Position numbers and translations under genes: made by a program. 64,000 nucleotides of DNA from positions 744,001 to 808,000 of the forward strand of contig CP030885.1 of NCBI GenBank assembly GCA_006969625.1. Direction: 5' to 3'. Below the pieces are notes generated by a model. The model was not told where the DNA came from. It ran no database searches and saw nothing but the letters and a program-made list of their open reading frames with translations. Each line of letters opens with the position of its first letter. Position 1 is the first letter of the stretch. The DNA is from Rhodospirillaceae bacterium. GTDB lineage: Bacteria; Pseudomonadota; Alphaproteobacteria; Kiloniellales; DSM-21159. Below, piece by piece: positions 16,581 through 26,373 of the stretch.

Positions 16581-18266
16581 TCAGGCTGCCCGCACGTCGT
16601 CGACGAAGCGGGAGACGAAGCGCTGCAGCTCGTCCGCCTGACCGGTGAGCACCTTCGAGGCATCGGCCAGTTCCGAGGCGGAGCGGTCGAGACCGCCGGT
16701 GGCGTCGGTCACACCGGCGATGTTGCCGGTGACGTCCTGGGCGCCGGCCGCCGCTTCCTGCACGTTGCGCGAAATCTCCTTGGTCGCGGAGGCCTGCTCC
16801 TCGACGGCGCTGGCCACCGCGGTGGCGATCTCGGTGATCGAGCCGATGCGCTGGCCGATCACCTCGATCGCCGAGACGGTCGCCGTGGTCTGCGCCTGGA
16901 TCGCCTGGACGTCCTGGGCGATCTGCTCGGTCGCCTTGGCGGTCTGGCTGGCCAGATTCTTGACCTCCGAGGCGACGACGGCGAAGCCCTTGCCCGCCTC
17001 GCCGGCGCGCGCCGCCTCGATCGTGGCGTTCAGCGCCAGCAGGTTGGTCTGCTCGGCGATGTCGGTGATCAGGTTGACCACGTCGCCGATCTTCTGCGCG
17101 CTTTCGGCCAGCCGGCGGACCTCCGCGTCGCTGCTCTTGGCGTCCTCCGCCGCGGCGCTGGCCAGCTCGCGCTGGCTCACCACCTGACGGCTGATCTCCT
17201 CGATCGAGGCGCCGAGCTCCTCCGAGGCCGAGGCCACGGTCTGGACGTTGTTGCTCGCCTGCTCGGAGGCCGAGGCGACGGCCGCGGCACGCCCGCTGGT
17301 GTCGCGCGCGGTCGCCGTCAGGTCGCTGCTGGTGCCCTCGAGCTGCCGTGCGGCGCCGGTGACCTGCTCCAGCACGGTCCCGATGTCGCGGCTGAAGCCC
17401 TCGGTGAGCGCGCGCAGCCGTTCGGTGCGGGCGGCCCGTTCGGCCTCCTCGCGCTGGGCCGCCGCGGCCAGCTCGGCGTTGCGGATCGCGTTGTCCTTGA
17501 AGACCTGGACGGCCGCCGCCATGGCGCCGACCTCGTCGCCGCGCCCGACGCTCGGCACCTCGACCGCGGTGTCGCCCTCGGCGAGGCGGCCCATCGCCGC
17601 CGTCATCGCCGCGATCGGCCGCGACAGGCTGCGCATCAGCAACAGGCCGAAGCCGACCGCAGCGACCAGCGACAGCCCGGCGCCGGCCAGCAGGACGGCG
17701 AAGGCGGTCGAGAAGGCGGCGCCTTCCTCGGCACCGCGCAGTCCGACCTCGGCGTCCTTGGCCTGCAGGATGCCCTCGTAGATCGCCTGGACTCGGTCCA
17801 TCGCGGCCGTGGAGGCGCCGGCCGCCTCGATGGCGCGCGCCTCGTCGATGGTCAGCGGCTCGCGCATCAGCTCGATCTGCCGGCGCGCCACCTGGTTCTG
17901 CCAGGCGGCGACCTCTTCGTTCAGGGTCTTCAGGGCCTGCAGCTCCTGCACATCCTTGGCCAGGGCGCTGCGCGCCAGCCCGTAGGCCAGCCCGTAGCGC
18001 TCGACGGCGGCGTCGTAGTCCTCGACGAAGCGCTGGGAGCCGCTCAACAGCAGCCCGCGCACAGCGCCCTGCTGCTCGATAAAGGCCTCGCGCAACGCCT
18101 CCAGCTTGTTGCGCTGGTCGAGGGTCGCGCGCGTGGCACTCGTGCTCTCCTGAATCGCACTCATCTGGCCGAGGCCGATGCCTGCGGCCACGGCGCCGAT
18201 CAGGAAGACGCCGGCGAAGGCGATCGCCAGCTTGCGTGCGATCGGCAGGTTGTCGAGAAAGGTCAT
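16581..18266 (-). CDS. Methyl-accepting chemotaxis protein
   Basis: A 561-residue chemoreceptor. Residues about 11-33 form the first membrane helix, a helical periplasmic domain of roughly 160 residues follows, and the second helix lies near 188-210. A HAMP domain comes next ([18 protein letters not shown]), then the coiled-coil signalling domain. The hairpin tip [20 protein letters not shown], then [17 protein letters not shown], is the CheA/CheW contact region. There is no C-terminal CheR/CheB tethering pentapeptide (it ends VDDVRAA). The small periplasmic-sensor gene lies 71 bases upstream on the same strand. The ligand is unknown. Confidence 0.92.
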   Translation of the reverse strand: MTFLDNLPIARKLAIAFAGVFLIGAVAAGIGLGQMSAIQESTSATRATLDQRNKLEALREAFIEQQGAVRGLLLSGSQRFVEDYDAAVERYGLAYGLARSALAKDVQELQALKTLNEEVAAWQNQVARRQIELMREPLTIDEARAIEAAGASTAAMDRVQAIYEGILQAKDAEVGLRGAEEGAAFSTAFAVLLAGAGLSLVAAVGFGLLLMRSLSRPIAAMTAAMGRLAEGDTAVEVPSVGRGDEVGAMAAAVQVFKDNAIRNAELAAAAQREEAERAARTERLRALTEGFSRDIGTVLEQVTGAARQLEGTSSDLTATARDTSGRAAAVASASEQASNNVQTVASASEELGASIEEISRQVVSQRELASAAAEDAKSSDAEVRRLAESAQKIGDVVNLITDIAEQTNLLALNATIEAARAGEAGKGFAVVASEVKNLASQTAKATEQIAQDVQAIQAQTTATVSAIEVIGQRIGSITEIATAVASAVEEQASATKEISRNVQEAAAGAQDVTGNIAGVTDATGGLDRSASELADASKVLTGQADELQRFVSRFVDDVRAA

Positions 18267-18337
18267 TGGGCACTCCGCGAGTATCGAGAGAACGCTTGTT
18301 GCTCTTGCTTGCGTGACTGGCAGGGGGCTCGCCCGCG

Positions 18338-18940
18338 TCAGGATCCGACGCTGCGGCGGCGCGCCAGCTCTGTCAGGTTCACCTCGATCGTCACCGCGCC
18401 GAGCGGCTTGCCGCTATCCGGGTCGGCGATCGTGAAGTTGACCTGCTGCCGCCAGATGCCGGACTCGGCGTGCAGCTCCGCCGCATCGACGAAGACGGCG
18501 TCCGGGCCGACCTCGAAGGTCTCGGTGAACTTCGCCTCGTCGCCCTGCCAATAGTCGCTCGTGACCGCGCTCTGGCCGGCATTCAGGCCGCGGTCGGAGA
18601 CCACGAAGATTTCGGTGTAGAGCCCGTTGGCCTGTGCCTGTCGGCGGATCAGGTAGTTGGACAGCGGCCGCGCCATCAGCTCGGCGACCAGCGGACGGTC
18701 GCCGATCTGAGTCCGTTGCTCGCGCCAGGCGGTGTCGAGCGCCTCGATCTCGGCCTGCGACAGCGCGCCCTGCTCGTCGCTCAGCCCGCGCAGCGTGGTG
18801 ATCGTCACGGGGACCTCGATCCAGCCGCGCATCTCGGCGATATCGGCCTGATTCAACTGCGCCTGTGGCGCTTCGGCGGCCGCCGTGGCGGCCGGCGACA
18901 GGATCGCCGCCAAGGCAAACACGGATAGGACTCGACGCAT
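18338..18940 (-). CDS. Periplasmic single-domain sensor, PDC/Cache-like
   Basis: A 200-residue protein with a signal peptide (residues 1-22) and one alpha/beta domain. [20 protein letters not shown] followed by [10 protein letters not shown] and a [20 protein letters not shown] end are hallmarks of a Cache/PDC sensor fold, in which xxVxDxxGxNxxxS is the ligand-pocket strand. Normally such domains are inserted in a chemoreceptor or kinase; here it is a free secreted protein encoded directly before a chemoreceptor, so it may present ligand to it. ATG 18940 has GGAGGG 4 bases upstream. Confidence 0.65.
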   Translation of the reverse strand: MRRVLSVFALAAILSPAATAAAEAPQAQLNQADIAEMRGWIEVPVTITTLRGLSDEQGALSQAEIEALDTAWREQRTQIGDRPLVAELMARPLSNYLIRRQAQANGLYTEIFVVSDRGLNAGQSAVTSDYWQGDEAKFTETFEVGPDAVFVDAAELHAESGIWRQQVNFTIADPDSGKPLGAVTIEVNLTELARRRSVGS

Positions 18941-19026
18941 GTAACCCTCCGGCAAGTATGAACTTAGGCGTCGAACCTTAGGTGTACGAACTTAATCCAA
19001 AGTGAAGAGACTCGCCGCCGTACTAC

Positions 19027-19959
19027 CTAGGGCGTAGGCGCGTCCTCGGGGCAGTCCCAATAGGGCTGCGGGCCGAAGCGCGCGACCAGGAAGTCGACGA
19101 AGACGCGGACCTTTGGCGAGAGATTGCGGCTGGCCGGGAAGACCGCGTGCACGCCGCCGTCGTCGCCGTGCTGCCAATCGGTCAACGCCGCCTCGACCTT
19201 GCCGCGCGCCAGCGCCTCCCAGCAGATGAAGCTGGGCAGCAGCGCGAAACCCTGGCCGCCGACGCAGGCCTGCAGGATGGCGTCGCCGTTGTTCATGTGC
19301 ACCCGGCCGCCGACGCGCACGCGGACCTCCCCCTCGGGCCCGCGGAAGTGCCAGGCGGTGCCGCTCGCCTGGTAGGCGTAGAGCAGGCAGTCGTGGCCCT
19401 TGAGCTCGCTGGGGTGGCCGGGCCGGCCGGCGCGCTCGAGGTAGGACGGGGCGGCGACCAGCAGCCGCCGGAGCGGTGCCAGGCGGCGGGCAACCAGGCT
19501 GGAATCGCCCAACGCGCCGATGCGGATCGCCACGTCGTACCCCTCCTCGACCAAATCGACGAGGCGGTCGTTCAGGCTGAGGTCGACCTCGAGCTCCGGG
19601 CACATCGCCAGAAAGTCCGGCAGCGCCGGCGCGATGTGGTGCACGCCGAAGGAGACGCCGGCATTCACCTTCAGGCGGCCGCGCGGCGCCTCGGCCAGGC
19701 GGGTGACCGCTTCCTCGGCAGCCAGCGCCTCGGCCTCGACCCGCTGGCAGCGCTCGTAGAAGGCGGCGCCCGCCTCGGTCAGCGAGAGCTGCCGCGTCGT
19801 GCGGTTCAGCAGCCGCGTGCCGAGACGGTCCTCCAGCCGGCTGATCTGCTTGGAGACCGCCGATTTCGATAGGCCGAGCGCCTGGGCGGCGGCGGAGAAG
19901 CCGGACAGCTCCACCACGCGGGCGAATACGATCATGGCGGTGACGTCGTCGAGCCGCAT
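19027..19959 (-). CDS. LysR-family transcriptional regulator
   Basis: A 310-residue LysR-type regulator. The winged helix-turn-helix is at residues 1-60 ([36 protein letters not shown]), followed by the two-lobed co-inducer domain ([40 protein letters not shown]), with the short C-terminus of the DsdC/AaeR-like subgroup. It is transcribed divergently from wrbA, pirin and a glutathionyl-hydroquinone reductase gene, so a quinone or related electrophile is the likely inducer by inference. GGAGG precedes the ATG at 19959. Confidence 0.9.
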   Translation of the reverse strand: MRLDDVTAMIVFARVVELSGFSAAAQALGLSKSAVSKQISRLEDRLGTRLLNRTTRQLSLTEAGAAFYERCQRVEAEALAAEEAVTRLAEAPRGRLKVNAGVSFGVHHIAPALPDFLAMCPELEVDLSLNDRLVDLVEEGYDVAIRIGALGDSSLVARRLAPLRRLLVAAPSYLERAGRPGHPSELKGHDCLLYAYQASGTAWHFRGPEGEVRVRVGGRVHMNNGDAILQACVGGQGFALLPSFICWEALARGKVEAALTDWQHGDDGGVHAVFPASRNLSPKVRVFVDFLVARFGPQPYWDCPEDAPTP

Positions 19960-19997
19960 CGGCGCCTCCGTTTCCAGAGCGAAACAATCAAGTGCCG

Positions 19998-20014
19998 AAG
20001 CAGGGTATTTGCTT
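19998..20014. promoter_or_regulatory. Candidate LysR operator in divergent promoter
   Basis: AAGCA-N7-TGCTT, a perfect 5+5 dyad with the N7 spacing typical of LysR-type binding sites, lies in the 164-bp gap between the lysR-like gene and wrbA. The core here is GCA-N7-TGC in place of the commoner TCA-N7-TGA. Confidence 0.4.
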
Positions 20015-20123
20015 TCCAAGGAGAACACACCAGCTTTTCGGCGAAGGTCGAAACTGCACCGCAAGCCAAGGCGTTTGGCCCGGCGCATCGATCCAGACCC
20101 GCAACCGGCAGAGGATGCGAGCG

Positions 20124-20723
20124 ATGACCAAGGTTCTGGTGCTCTACTATTCCATGTACGGCCACATCGAGACGCTGGCGCAGGCGGTCGCCGAGGGCGC
20201 CGGCCAGGTCGAAGGGGTCGAGGTCAGCGTCAAGCGCGTGCCCGAACTGATGCCCCGCGAGGTGGCGGAGAAGGCCGGCGCCAAGCTGGACCAGGCGGCG
20301 CCCGAGGCCAGCCCGCAGGAGCTGGGCGACTACGACGCCGTCGTCGTCGGCACGCCGACGCGCTTCGGCAACATGGCCGCGCAGATGCGCAATTTCTGGG
20401 ATCAGACCGGCGGCCTCTGGATGAAGGGCGGCCTGGTCGGCAAGGTCGCCAGCGTCTTCACCTCGACCGGCACCGGCGGCGGCAACGAGACGACCATCAC
20501 CAGCACCTGGAACACTCTGGCGCACCACGGGATGCTCATCGTGCCGTTGAACTACGGCGCCTCCGAGCTGGTCGACCTCGGCGAGGTCAAGGGCGGCAGC
20601 CCCTACGGCGCGGCGACGATCGCCGGGCCGGACGGTTCGCGCCAGCCGAACGACAAGGAACTGGCCCTGGCCCGCTACCAGGGCCGGCTGGTGGCCGAAA
20701 CGGCCAAGAAGCTGCACGGCTGA
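20124..20723 (+). CDS. wrbA: NAD(P)H:quinone oxidoreductase WrbA
   Basis: A 199-residue flavodoxin-like enzyme that reduces quinones by two electrons. FMN contacts are [32 protein letters not shown] and [14 protein letters not shown], all as in WrbA. ATG 20124 gives the normal N-terminus [10 protein letters not shown]; an in-frame ATG at 20115 is possible. Pirin follows after 26 bases. It is divergent from the LysR gene and fits a quinone-detoxification set. Confidence 0.93.
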   Translation: MTKVLVLYYSMYGHIETLAQAVAEGAGQVEGVEVSVKRVPELMPREVAEKAGAKLDQAAPEASPQELGDYDAVVVGTPTRFGNMAAQMRNFWDQTGGLWMKGGLVGKVASVFTSTGTGGGNETTITSTWNTLAHHGMLIVPLNYGASELVDLGEVKGGSPYGAATIAGPDGSRQPNDKELALARYQGRLVAETAKKLHG

Positions 20724-20749
20724 CCGCAGCCCGCACGAGGACACGAGAC

Positions 20750-21463
20750 ATGATCGAGCATCGTCCCTTCGAGAGCCTGGGGCGCTTCCGCAACGACTGG
20801 CTGAACGCCCACTACCACTTCAGCTTCGCCGGCTACGACGATCCGCGCCGGCGCGGCTGGGGTAAGCTGCTGGTCTGGAACGACGACACCATCCAGCCGC
20901 GACAGGGTTTCGCGCCGCACGGCCACCGCGACATGGAGATCGTCACCTACGTGCGCGAGGGCGCGATCACCCACCAGGACAACCTGGGCAACGCCGGGCG
21001 CACCGAAGCCGGCGACGTGCAGGTGATGTGGGCCGGCCGCGGCATCCTGCATTCCGAGATGAACGTCGAGGCGGAGGAGACCAGGATCTTCCAGATCTGG
21101 ATCGAGACCGCGCAGCCGGGCATCGAACCGGGTTGGGCCGCCCGCGCCTTTCCCAAGGCCGACCGGGCCGGCGAGCTGGTGGTCCTGGCCTCCGGCATGG
21201 CCGGCGACGCCGACGCCCTGCCGATCCACCAGGACGCGCGCATCCTGGCCGCCACCCTGGAGCCGCGCCAGGCGGTGACCTACCGCCCGGCTGCGGGCCA
21301 CGGCGCCTATCTGGTCCCGGCGGTCGGGCAGGTCACGCTTTCCGGTGCCGGCGAGCGTATCGCGGCGAAGGCGCGCGACGGCGTGGCCTTGGCCGACATC
21401 GAAGCGGTGGAGATCGCCGCCGACGAGTTGAGCGAAATCCTGATCGCCGAGGTGCCGGCCTGA
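20750..21463 (+). CDS. Pirin family protein
   Basis: A 237-residue bicupin of the pirin family, some members of which (YhhW) act as quercetin 2,3-dioxygenases. Metal ligands are visible in the N-terminal cupin: PHGHRDMEIVTYVREG provides two histidines and GRGILHSEMN the third histidine and a glutamate. The second cupin lacks such residues, as usual. It is flanked by wrbA and the glutathionyl-hydroquinone reductase gene. Aromatic or quinone turnover is a reasonable inference; the substrate is not known. Confidence 0.9.
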   Translation: MIEHRPFESLGRFRNDWLNAHYHFSFAGYDDPRRRGWGKLLVWNDDTIQPRQGFAPHGHRDMEIVTYVREGAITHQDNLGNAGRTEAGDVQVMWAGRGILHSEMNVEAEETRIFQIWIETAQPGIEPGWAARAFPKADRAGELVVLASGMAGDADALPIHQDARILAATLEPRQAVTYRPAAGHGAYLVPAVGQVTLSGAGERIAAKARDGVALADIEAVEIAADELSEILIAEVPA

Positions 21464-21561
21464 CACCCCCGTTCGGCACGGCGCCGCACCGCCCCAGCCC
21501 AGGAGCGTTGTGGCGCCGGCGCCGTTTCCTTTGTCACGAAAGCCGATAAGGAGCGCCACTC

Positions 21562-22566
21562 ATGGGCCTGCTGATCGAAGGCGTCTGGCACGACAAGTGG
21601 TACGACACCAAGTCGAGCGGAGGGCGCTTCCGGCGCCAGGAAAGCGCCTTCCGCAACTGGGTGACGGCCGACGGCAGCCCCGGTCCGACGGGCGAAGGCG
21701 GCTTTCCAGCCGAGGCCGGGCGCTATCACCTGTATGTCAGCCTGGCCTGCCCCTGGGCGCACCGCACCCTGATCCTGCGCAAGCTGAAGGGACTGGAGGC
21801 GGCGATTTCGGTCTCCGCCGTCCACTACCACATGGGCGAGAACGGCTGGGAGTTCCGCGCCACCGACATCGAGGGCGACGGCACCGAGGGCGACCCGATC
21901 TACGGCCTCGACTTCCTGCACCAGCTCTACAGCCGGGTGCGGCCGGACTATACCGGCCGGGTCACCGTCCCGGTCCTGTTCGACACGCGGCGCGAGACGA
22001 TCGTCAGCAACGAGTCGGCGGAGATCGTGCGGATGCTCAACGCGGCCTTCGAGGGCATCGCCGATCCGCACGCCCCCGACCTCTACCCCGAGCCGCTGCG
22101 CGCCGAGATCGACGCGATCAACGCCGAGGTCTACGACCGCGTCAACAACGGCGTCTACAAGGCCGGATTCGCCACCAGCCAGGGCGCCTACGAGGAGGCT
22201 TTCCACCGGCTCTTCGCCTGCCTCGACGGCCTGGAGGCGCGTCTGTCGCGCAACCGCTACCTGGTCGGCGACACCCTGACGGAAGCGGATTGGCGGCTGT
22301 TCACGACGCTGGTGCGCTTCGACCCGGTCTACGTCGGGCATTTCAAGTGCAACCGCAACCGTCTGGTCGACTTCCCCAACCTGTGGGACTACACGCGCGA
22401 GCTCTATCAGATGCCGGGGATCGCCGAGACGGTCGAGCTCACTCACATCAAGCGCCACTACTACGGCAGCCATCCGACGGTGAACCCGACGGGGATCGTG
22501 CCGGTCGGCCCACAGGTCGACTACAGCGTGCCGCATACCCGCGGCCAGCGCGCCGCAGCCGAATAG
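21562..22566 (+). CDS. Glutathionyl-hydroquinone reductase
   Basis: A 334-residue Xi-class glutathione transferase, family YqjG/PcpF, which reduces glutathionyl-hydroquinones with glutathione. The catalytic Cys63 is in SLACPWAHR, preceded by the long N-terminal arm (RFRRQESAFRNWV) of this class. The C-terminal half has the all-helical GST domain (RYLVGDTLTEADWRLFTTLV, FDPVYVGHFKCN). It lies 98 bases after pirin and completes a three-gene run with wrbA. Confidence 0.92.
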   Translation: MGLLIEGVWHDKWYDTKSSGGRFRRQESAFRNWVTADGSPGPTGEGGFPAEAGRYHLYVSLACPWAHRTLILRKLKGLEAAISVSAVHYHMGENGWEFRATDIEGDGTEGDPIYGLDFLHQLYSRVRPDYTGRVTVPVLFDTRRETIVSNESAEIVRMLNAAFEGIADPHAPDLYPEPLRAEIDAINAEVYDRVNNGVYKAGFATSQGAYEEAFHRLFACLDGLEARLSRNRYLVGDTLTEADWRLFTTLVRFDPVYVGHFKCNRNRLVDFPNLWDYTRELYQMPGIAETVELTHIKRHYYGSHPTVNPTGIVPVGPQVDYSVPHTRGQRAAAE

Positions 22567-22623
22567 CGGGCTTGCGGCGCCGGCGGCTGTGCTGCTAGGA
22601 GCGCGAGGCTACACTGAGGGCTC

Positions 22624-22729
22624 TAGAGTGATTTGCGATCGCGAGTCCCTCTCGATGTGACGCGTGAGAGCGGCTTCGGCCGACCCGAGGGAGTCGCGAC
22701 GCGATTCCGTCGTGTCGGCGTCCGCTCTA
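22624..22729. repeat. Palindromic MITE-like element with TA ends
   Basis: A 106-bp stretch between TA dinucleotides has both ends reading TAGAG inwards. Inner arms are GCGATCGCGAGTCCCTC on the left and ATCGCGTCGCGACTCCCTC on the right read in reverse complement. Ends and TA target resemble the IS630 copy at 269-1323, so it may be a non-autonomous derivative. It fills most of the leader of the MscS-type gene. Confidence 0.5.
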
Positions 22730-22748
22730 GGACCTGACGGGGTTCCGC

Positions 22749-25217
22749 TTGCGACCGGTCGCCTGCCTCGTGCGCCGCCTAGCGCGGCTGTGTCTCGCCC
22801 TGCTGATCGCCGCCGCCGCCGTACCCTTGACGGCGCCGCAGCTCGACCCGGCCTGGGCGCAGGCCGCGCCGCAGCAACCCTTCGCCCAGCGCAGCGGGGA
22901 CTGGCAGCGCAATCTGGAGCTGGTGCGCCAGGAGCTGGGCGGCGTGCCGCCGACGCCCGAGCGCATCGCCCAGCTACAGCAGAACCTGAACGATGTGGTG
23001 CAGGTCGCCGCCGCCGCGGAGGCCGACGCCCAGGCCGCCCTGATCCCCCTGCGCCAGGAGCTCGACACGCTCGGCCCGGCGCCCGCCGAGGGCGAACCGC
23101 CGGAACTGCCGGAGATCGTCCAGGCCCGCAAGGAGATTCAGGACAGCCTGGCGGCGCAGGAAGCGCGGCTGCGCCAGGCGCAGCTCGCGCAGACCCAGGC
23201 GCGCGCCCTGCTGCGCGAGATCAGCCGTCTGCAGCAGCGCGAGCTGACCGAGCGGCTGATGCACAACTTCGCCTCGCCGCTGCAACCGGCCACCTGGGTC
23301 ACGGCCATCGGACAGGCCGTGGACGCTCTGCAGAAACTGTTGCAGGCACCGCTCGAGTGGTGGCGGGAAGCCCCATCGCTGGAGGAGCGTGCCGGCGCCT
23401 ATCTGCTGGCCTTGCTGGCCTTCGTCCTGGCGCTGGTGCTCGGCTGGCCGCTGCGGCTGTTCCTGAAGAGCCGGCTGGGGCGCGATCCCGAGGTCACCGC
23501 CCCCTCATACGGGCGCCGCCTGCTGGCGACGGTGGTGGACGGCGTCGCCGACTTCGGCCTGCCGCTGGTCGCGCTGGCGGCACTCGCCTGGGCGCTGATC
23601 GACCAGGGCCTGCTGAGCGGGATCTTCGCCGATCTCGTCGAGGCCGCCGTGCGCGCCTTGATCGTCTTCCTCTTCATCGCCGGCATCAGCCGCGCGGCGC
23701 TGTCGCCGCACCTGCCCGAGTGGCGCATCGTGCCGACCTCGCCGGACGGCGCCGTGCATCTGGCCAACCGCATCACGCTCTTCGCCCTGGTTCTCGTCGG
23801 CGCGGGCTTCGCCTATCGCGCCGTCGAAATCGTCAGCCCCGTCTTCCCGGAAGCGCTGCAGTCGGTGATGCTGACGGTCTTCCTGATCGTCAATGCCGTG
23901 CTGCTGATGGGGCTGCTGCCCTCGCGCTTCTGGCCGGACAGCGCGACCGGCGGCCCCTACTGGCCGTTCGCCCGCCTGCTCGGCTGGATCCTGCTCGCCG
24001 CCGCCCCGGCGACCGCCTTGGCGGGTTACGCCAACTTCGGCGCCTACCTGCTGTCGCGCATCATTGCCGTTGCGCTCCTGGCCGGCGCGGCCCTGCTGGC
24101 CCGCGCCATCCTGCGCGAACTGATGGAACAGACGCTGCGGCCGGAAGGCCGCTGGTTCGCCGGCCTGGCGCGCTACACCGGCCTGGGCGAGCAGACCGGG
24201 CGTGTGCTGCTGTTCTGGTCGGCGCTGCTGCTCGACCTCCTGCTGATCCTCGGCTTCGTCTACGTCACGCTGAACCTGGTCGGCGTGCCGACGGCGCTGC
24301 TCAACCTCTGGACCCGCGAGGCGCTGGAGGGCTTCGATGTCGGCGGACTGACGATCTCGCCGATCGACTTCCTGCTCGCGGTGGCGGTCTTCCTGGTGGC
24401 GCTCGCGCTGACCGGCCTGCTGAAGAACACGCTGAGCGAGCGGATCCTGCCGCAAACGCGGCTCGACATCGGGGTGCGCCAGTCGATCGTCGCCGGCACC
24501 GGCTACCTCGGCGTCATCGTCGCCATCCTGCTGGGGATCGGCGCCGCCGGCCTCGACCTGTCGAACATCGCCATCGTCGCCGGCGCGCTCTCGGTCGGCA
24601 TCGGCTTCGGCCTGCGCGAGGTGGTCAACAACTTCGTCTCCGGCCTGCTCTTGCTGATAGAGCGGCCGATCAAGGTCGGCGACTGGATCGTCACCGCCGG
24701 GCACGAAGGCATGGTGAAGCGGATCTCGGTCCGCGCCACGGAGATCGAGACCTTCGACCGGGCCAGCGTGATCGTGCCGAACAGCGAGCTGATTACCCAG
24801 CCGGTGACCAACTGGACCCACAAGAACCGAGTGGCGCGCATCATCGTCAGGGTCGGCGTAGCCTACGGGTCCGACACGCAGCTCGTGCACGACCTGCTGC
24901 TGAAGTGCGCCCAGGAACACGCCGACGTGCTCAAGGTCCCGGCGCCTTACGTGCTGTTCAGGAACTTCGGCGAATCCGCCCTGGATTTCGAGCTGCGGGT
25001 CTACGTGCGCGACACCGACTACTTCCTGACGGTCGGCAGCGACCTGCACTTCGCCGTGGACCGCGCCTTCCGCGACAACGGCGTGACCATTCCCTTCCCG
25101 CAGCGCGACCTGCACGTGGTCAACTGGCCGGCCGGTGCCGCGCCGCCGGGGGCCGGGCCCGCGGCCTCCACGACACCCTCGCGCGCGGAAGCCGGCCCGG
25201 AAGGCGGCGAGCGCTGA
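22749..25217 (+). CDS. Large MscS-family mechanosensitive channel with DUF3772
   Basis: An 822-residue inner-membrane channel that opens on membrane tension. A signal peptide (1-38) precedes a coiled-coil periplasmic DUF3772 region (GDWQRNLELVRQELGGVPPT to about residue 190). About ten membrane helices follow, then the MscS core: the pore helix ALSVGIGFGLREVVNNFVSG, then LLLLIERPIKVGDWIV and the beta domain with VPNSELITQPVTNWTHKN. It has the size of the long MscK/YbdG-like group with DUF3772 seen in alphaproteobacteria. The start is a TTG at 22749, the only start placing the signal peptide at the N-terminus. Confidence 0.88.
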   Translation: MRPVACLVRRLARLCLALLIAAAAVPLTAPQLDPAWAQAAPQQPFAQRSGDWQRNLELVRQELGGVPPTPERIAQLQQNLNDVVQVAAAAEADAQAALIPLRQELDTLGPAPAEGEPPELPEIVQARKEIQDSLAAQEARLRQAQLAQTQARALLREISRLQQRELTERLMHNFASPLQPATWVTAIGQAVDALQKLLQAPLEWWREAPSLEERAGAYLLALLAFVLALVLGWPLRLFLKSRLGRDPEVTAPSYGRRLLATVVDGVADFGLPLVALAALAWALIDQGLLSGIFADLVEAAVRALIVFLFIAGISRAALSPHLPEWRIVPTSPDGAVHLANRITLFALVLVGAGFAYRAVEIVSPVFPEALQSVMLTVFLIVNAVLLMGLLPSRFWPDSATGGPYWPFARLLGWILLAAAPATALAGYANFGAYLLSRIIAVALLAGAALLARAILRELMEQTLRPEGRWFAGLARYTGLGEQTGRVLLFWSALLLDLLLILGFVYVTLNLVGVPTALLNLWTREALEGFDVGGLTISPIDFLLAVAVFLVALALTGLLKNTLSERILPQTRLDIGVRQSIVAGTGYLGVIVAILLGIGAAGLDLSNIAIVAGALSVGIGFGLREVVNNFVSGLLLLIERPIKVGDWIVTAGHEGMVKRISVRATEIETFDRASVIVPNSELITQPVTNWTHKNRVARIIVRVGVAYGSDTQLVHDLLLKCAQEHADVLKVPAPYVLFRNFGESALDFELRVYVRDTDYFLTVGSDLHFAVDRAFRDNGVTIPFPQRDLHVVNWPAGAAPPGAGPAASTTPSRAEAGPEGGER

Positions 25218-25227
25218 CGGCTGGCTT

Positions 25228-26193
25228 CTACAGTTCGAACTGTGCGACCAGCGGGGCGTGGAAGGAGCCGGCGTGCTCGGCCGCCGCCGCCACGGTGTCG
25301 TCGATCAGCTCGGCATTCAGGCTGCGCACGGCGCGGTAGCCGGCGAACAGCGCCGGGCTGACCAGGATGTGATCGACCAGCAGCGCGCGCCCGCCGTGGC
25401 GCAGCGAGTAGCGCTCGGACTCCGGCAGACCGGGGTCCAGTGGGATCAGCGCCCGGCCGGCCCGATCGGGCAGTCCGGTGCGGTCCGGCGGCGTACAGAG
25501 GATATCGAGAGCGGCCGCGTCGCCTTCGGCGTTGAAGTCGCCCGCCACGGCGATCAGCGCCTGCGGATCGGCGTCGAACAGCCGCTCGACCAGCAGGCGC
25601 GCCTCCAGCGCCTGCCCGTTGCGCAGGATGGCCGCGTGGTGGAGCCCTTCGGCCCAGGCCGCCGTGCTGCGCCAGGCGCCCCCCTGCTTGCCGCCGGGAA
25701 AGGCCGCAGCGAGCGGGGCACGCAGGTGCAGATCGATCAGGTGAAAGGCACGGCCGCCGCCCAGCGCGATCTCCGCGTAGAGCAGGGGCCGGTCGAACTC
25801 CAGCGGCATGGTCTTGCCGTCGGCGGCTGCGGTGGGCACGCGCGGCGGCAGCAGCAACTCGTGCCGCAGCGAGCGCCAGCGGCGGATCGGCAGGCGGCTG
25901 AGAATCGCCAGGTTGTGGCGGTCGGCCAGCCGCCGTCCCGTCAGCCCGAGCGACAGGCAGTGCGCATAGCCGGCGTAGGGCGTGTCGGCGACCAGCGCCT
26001 CCAAACCGTTCGGCCGGCGCGGGCCGCCACCCGCCGGCGTCTGCGCATTGACCTCCTGCAGACACAGACAGTCCGCCTCGAGACGCAGCAGCAGCGGCCG
26101 GAGGGCGGCCACCCGCCGCGCCAGGGCCCCCTCGTCCCCGGCGCCGCCCAGGCTCTCCAGATTGAAGCTCGCCACGCGGATCGACATGGGCAT
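25228..26193 (-). CDS. Endonuclease/exonuclease/phosphatase family protein
   Basis: A 321-residue EEP-fold phosphoesterase. Residues IRVASFNLESLGG and CLCLQEVNAQ give the N-terminal Asn and metal-binding Glu. HLIDLHLRAP, AVAGDFNAEGDAAAL and LLVDHILVSPAL supply the catalytic His/Asp pairs, and the last His is in GSFHAPLVAQFEL. No signal peptide is visible. The substrate could be nucleic acid or a small phosphoester. It converges on the MscS-type gene with 10 bases between them. Confidence 0.85.
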   Translation of the reverse strand: MPMSIRVASFNLESLGGAGDEGALARRVAALRPLLLRLEADCLCLQEVNAQTPAGGGPRRPNGLEALVADTPYAGYAHCLSLGLTGRRLADRHNLAILSRLPIRRWRSLRHELLLPPRVPTAAADGKTMPLEFDRPLLYAEIALGGGRAFHLIDLHLRAPLAAAFPGGKQGGAWRSTAAWAEGLHHAAILRNGQALEARLLVERLFDADPQALIAVAGDFNAEGDAAALDILCTPPDRTGLPDRAGRALIPLDPGLPESERYSLRHGGRALLVDHILVSPALFAGYRAVRSLNAELIDDTVAAAAEHAGSFHAPLVAQFEL

Positions 26194-26373
26194 CGGCGCT
26201 ACGCACTTCTCTGGGTCAGACGGCGAGGCATGTCCTCGCACGTTTCCGAACCGCGGCGAATTCCTCGCATCGCCGCAGCACGGGGTCTATATCTGCTCCC
26301 GGCTATCAGGCAAAGGTCGGCCGTGTGCCGCGGCCGCGCAGACGCGATCTCCTTGGGAGGGCTACAGGCCGCA

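Noticed and set aside
14316..18554. Long antisense frames opposite the MFS, GNAT and chemoreceptor genes
   Set aside because: They translate to Arg/Gly-rich sequence without motifs; the annotated strands carry clear family signatures.
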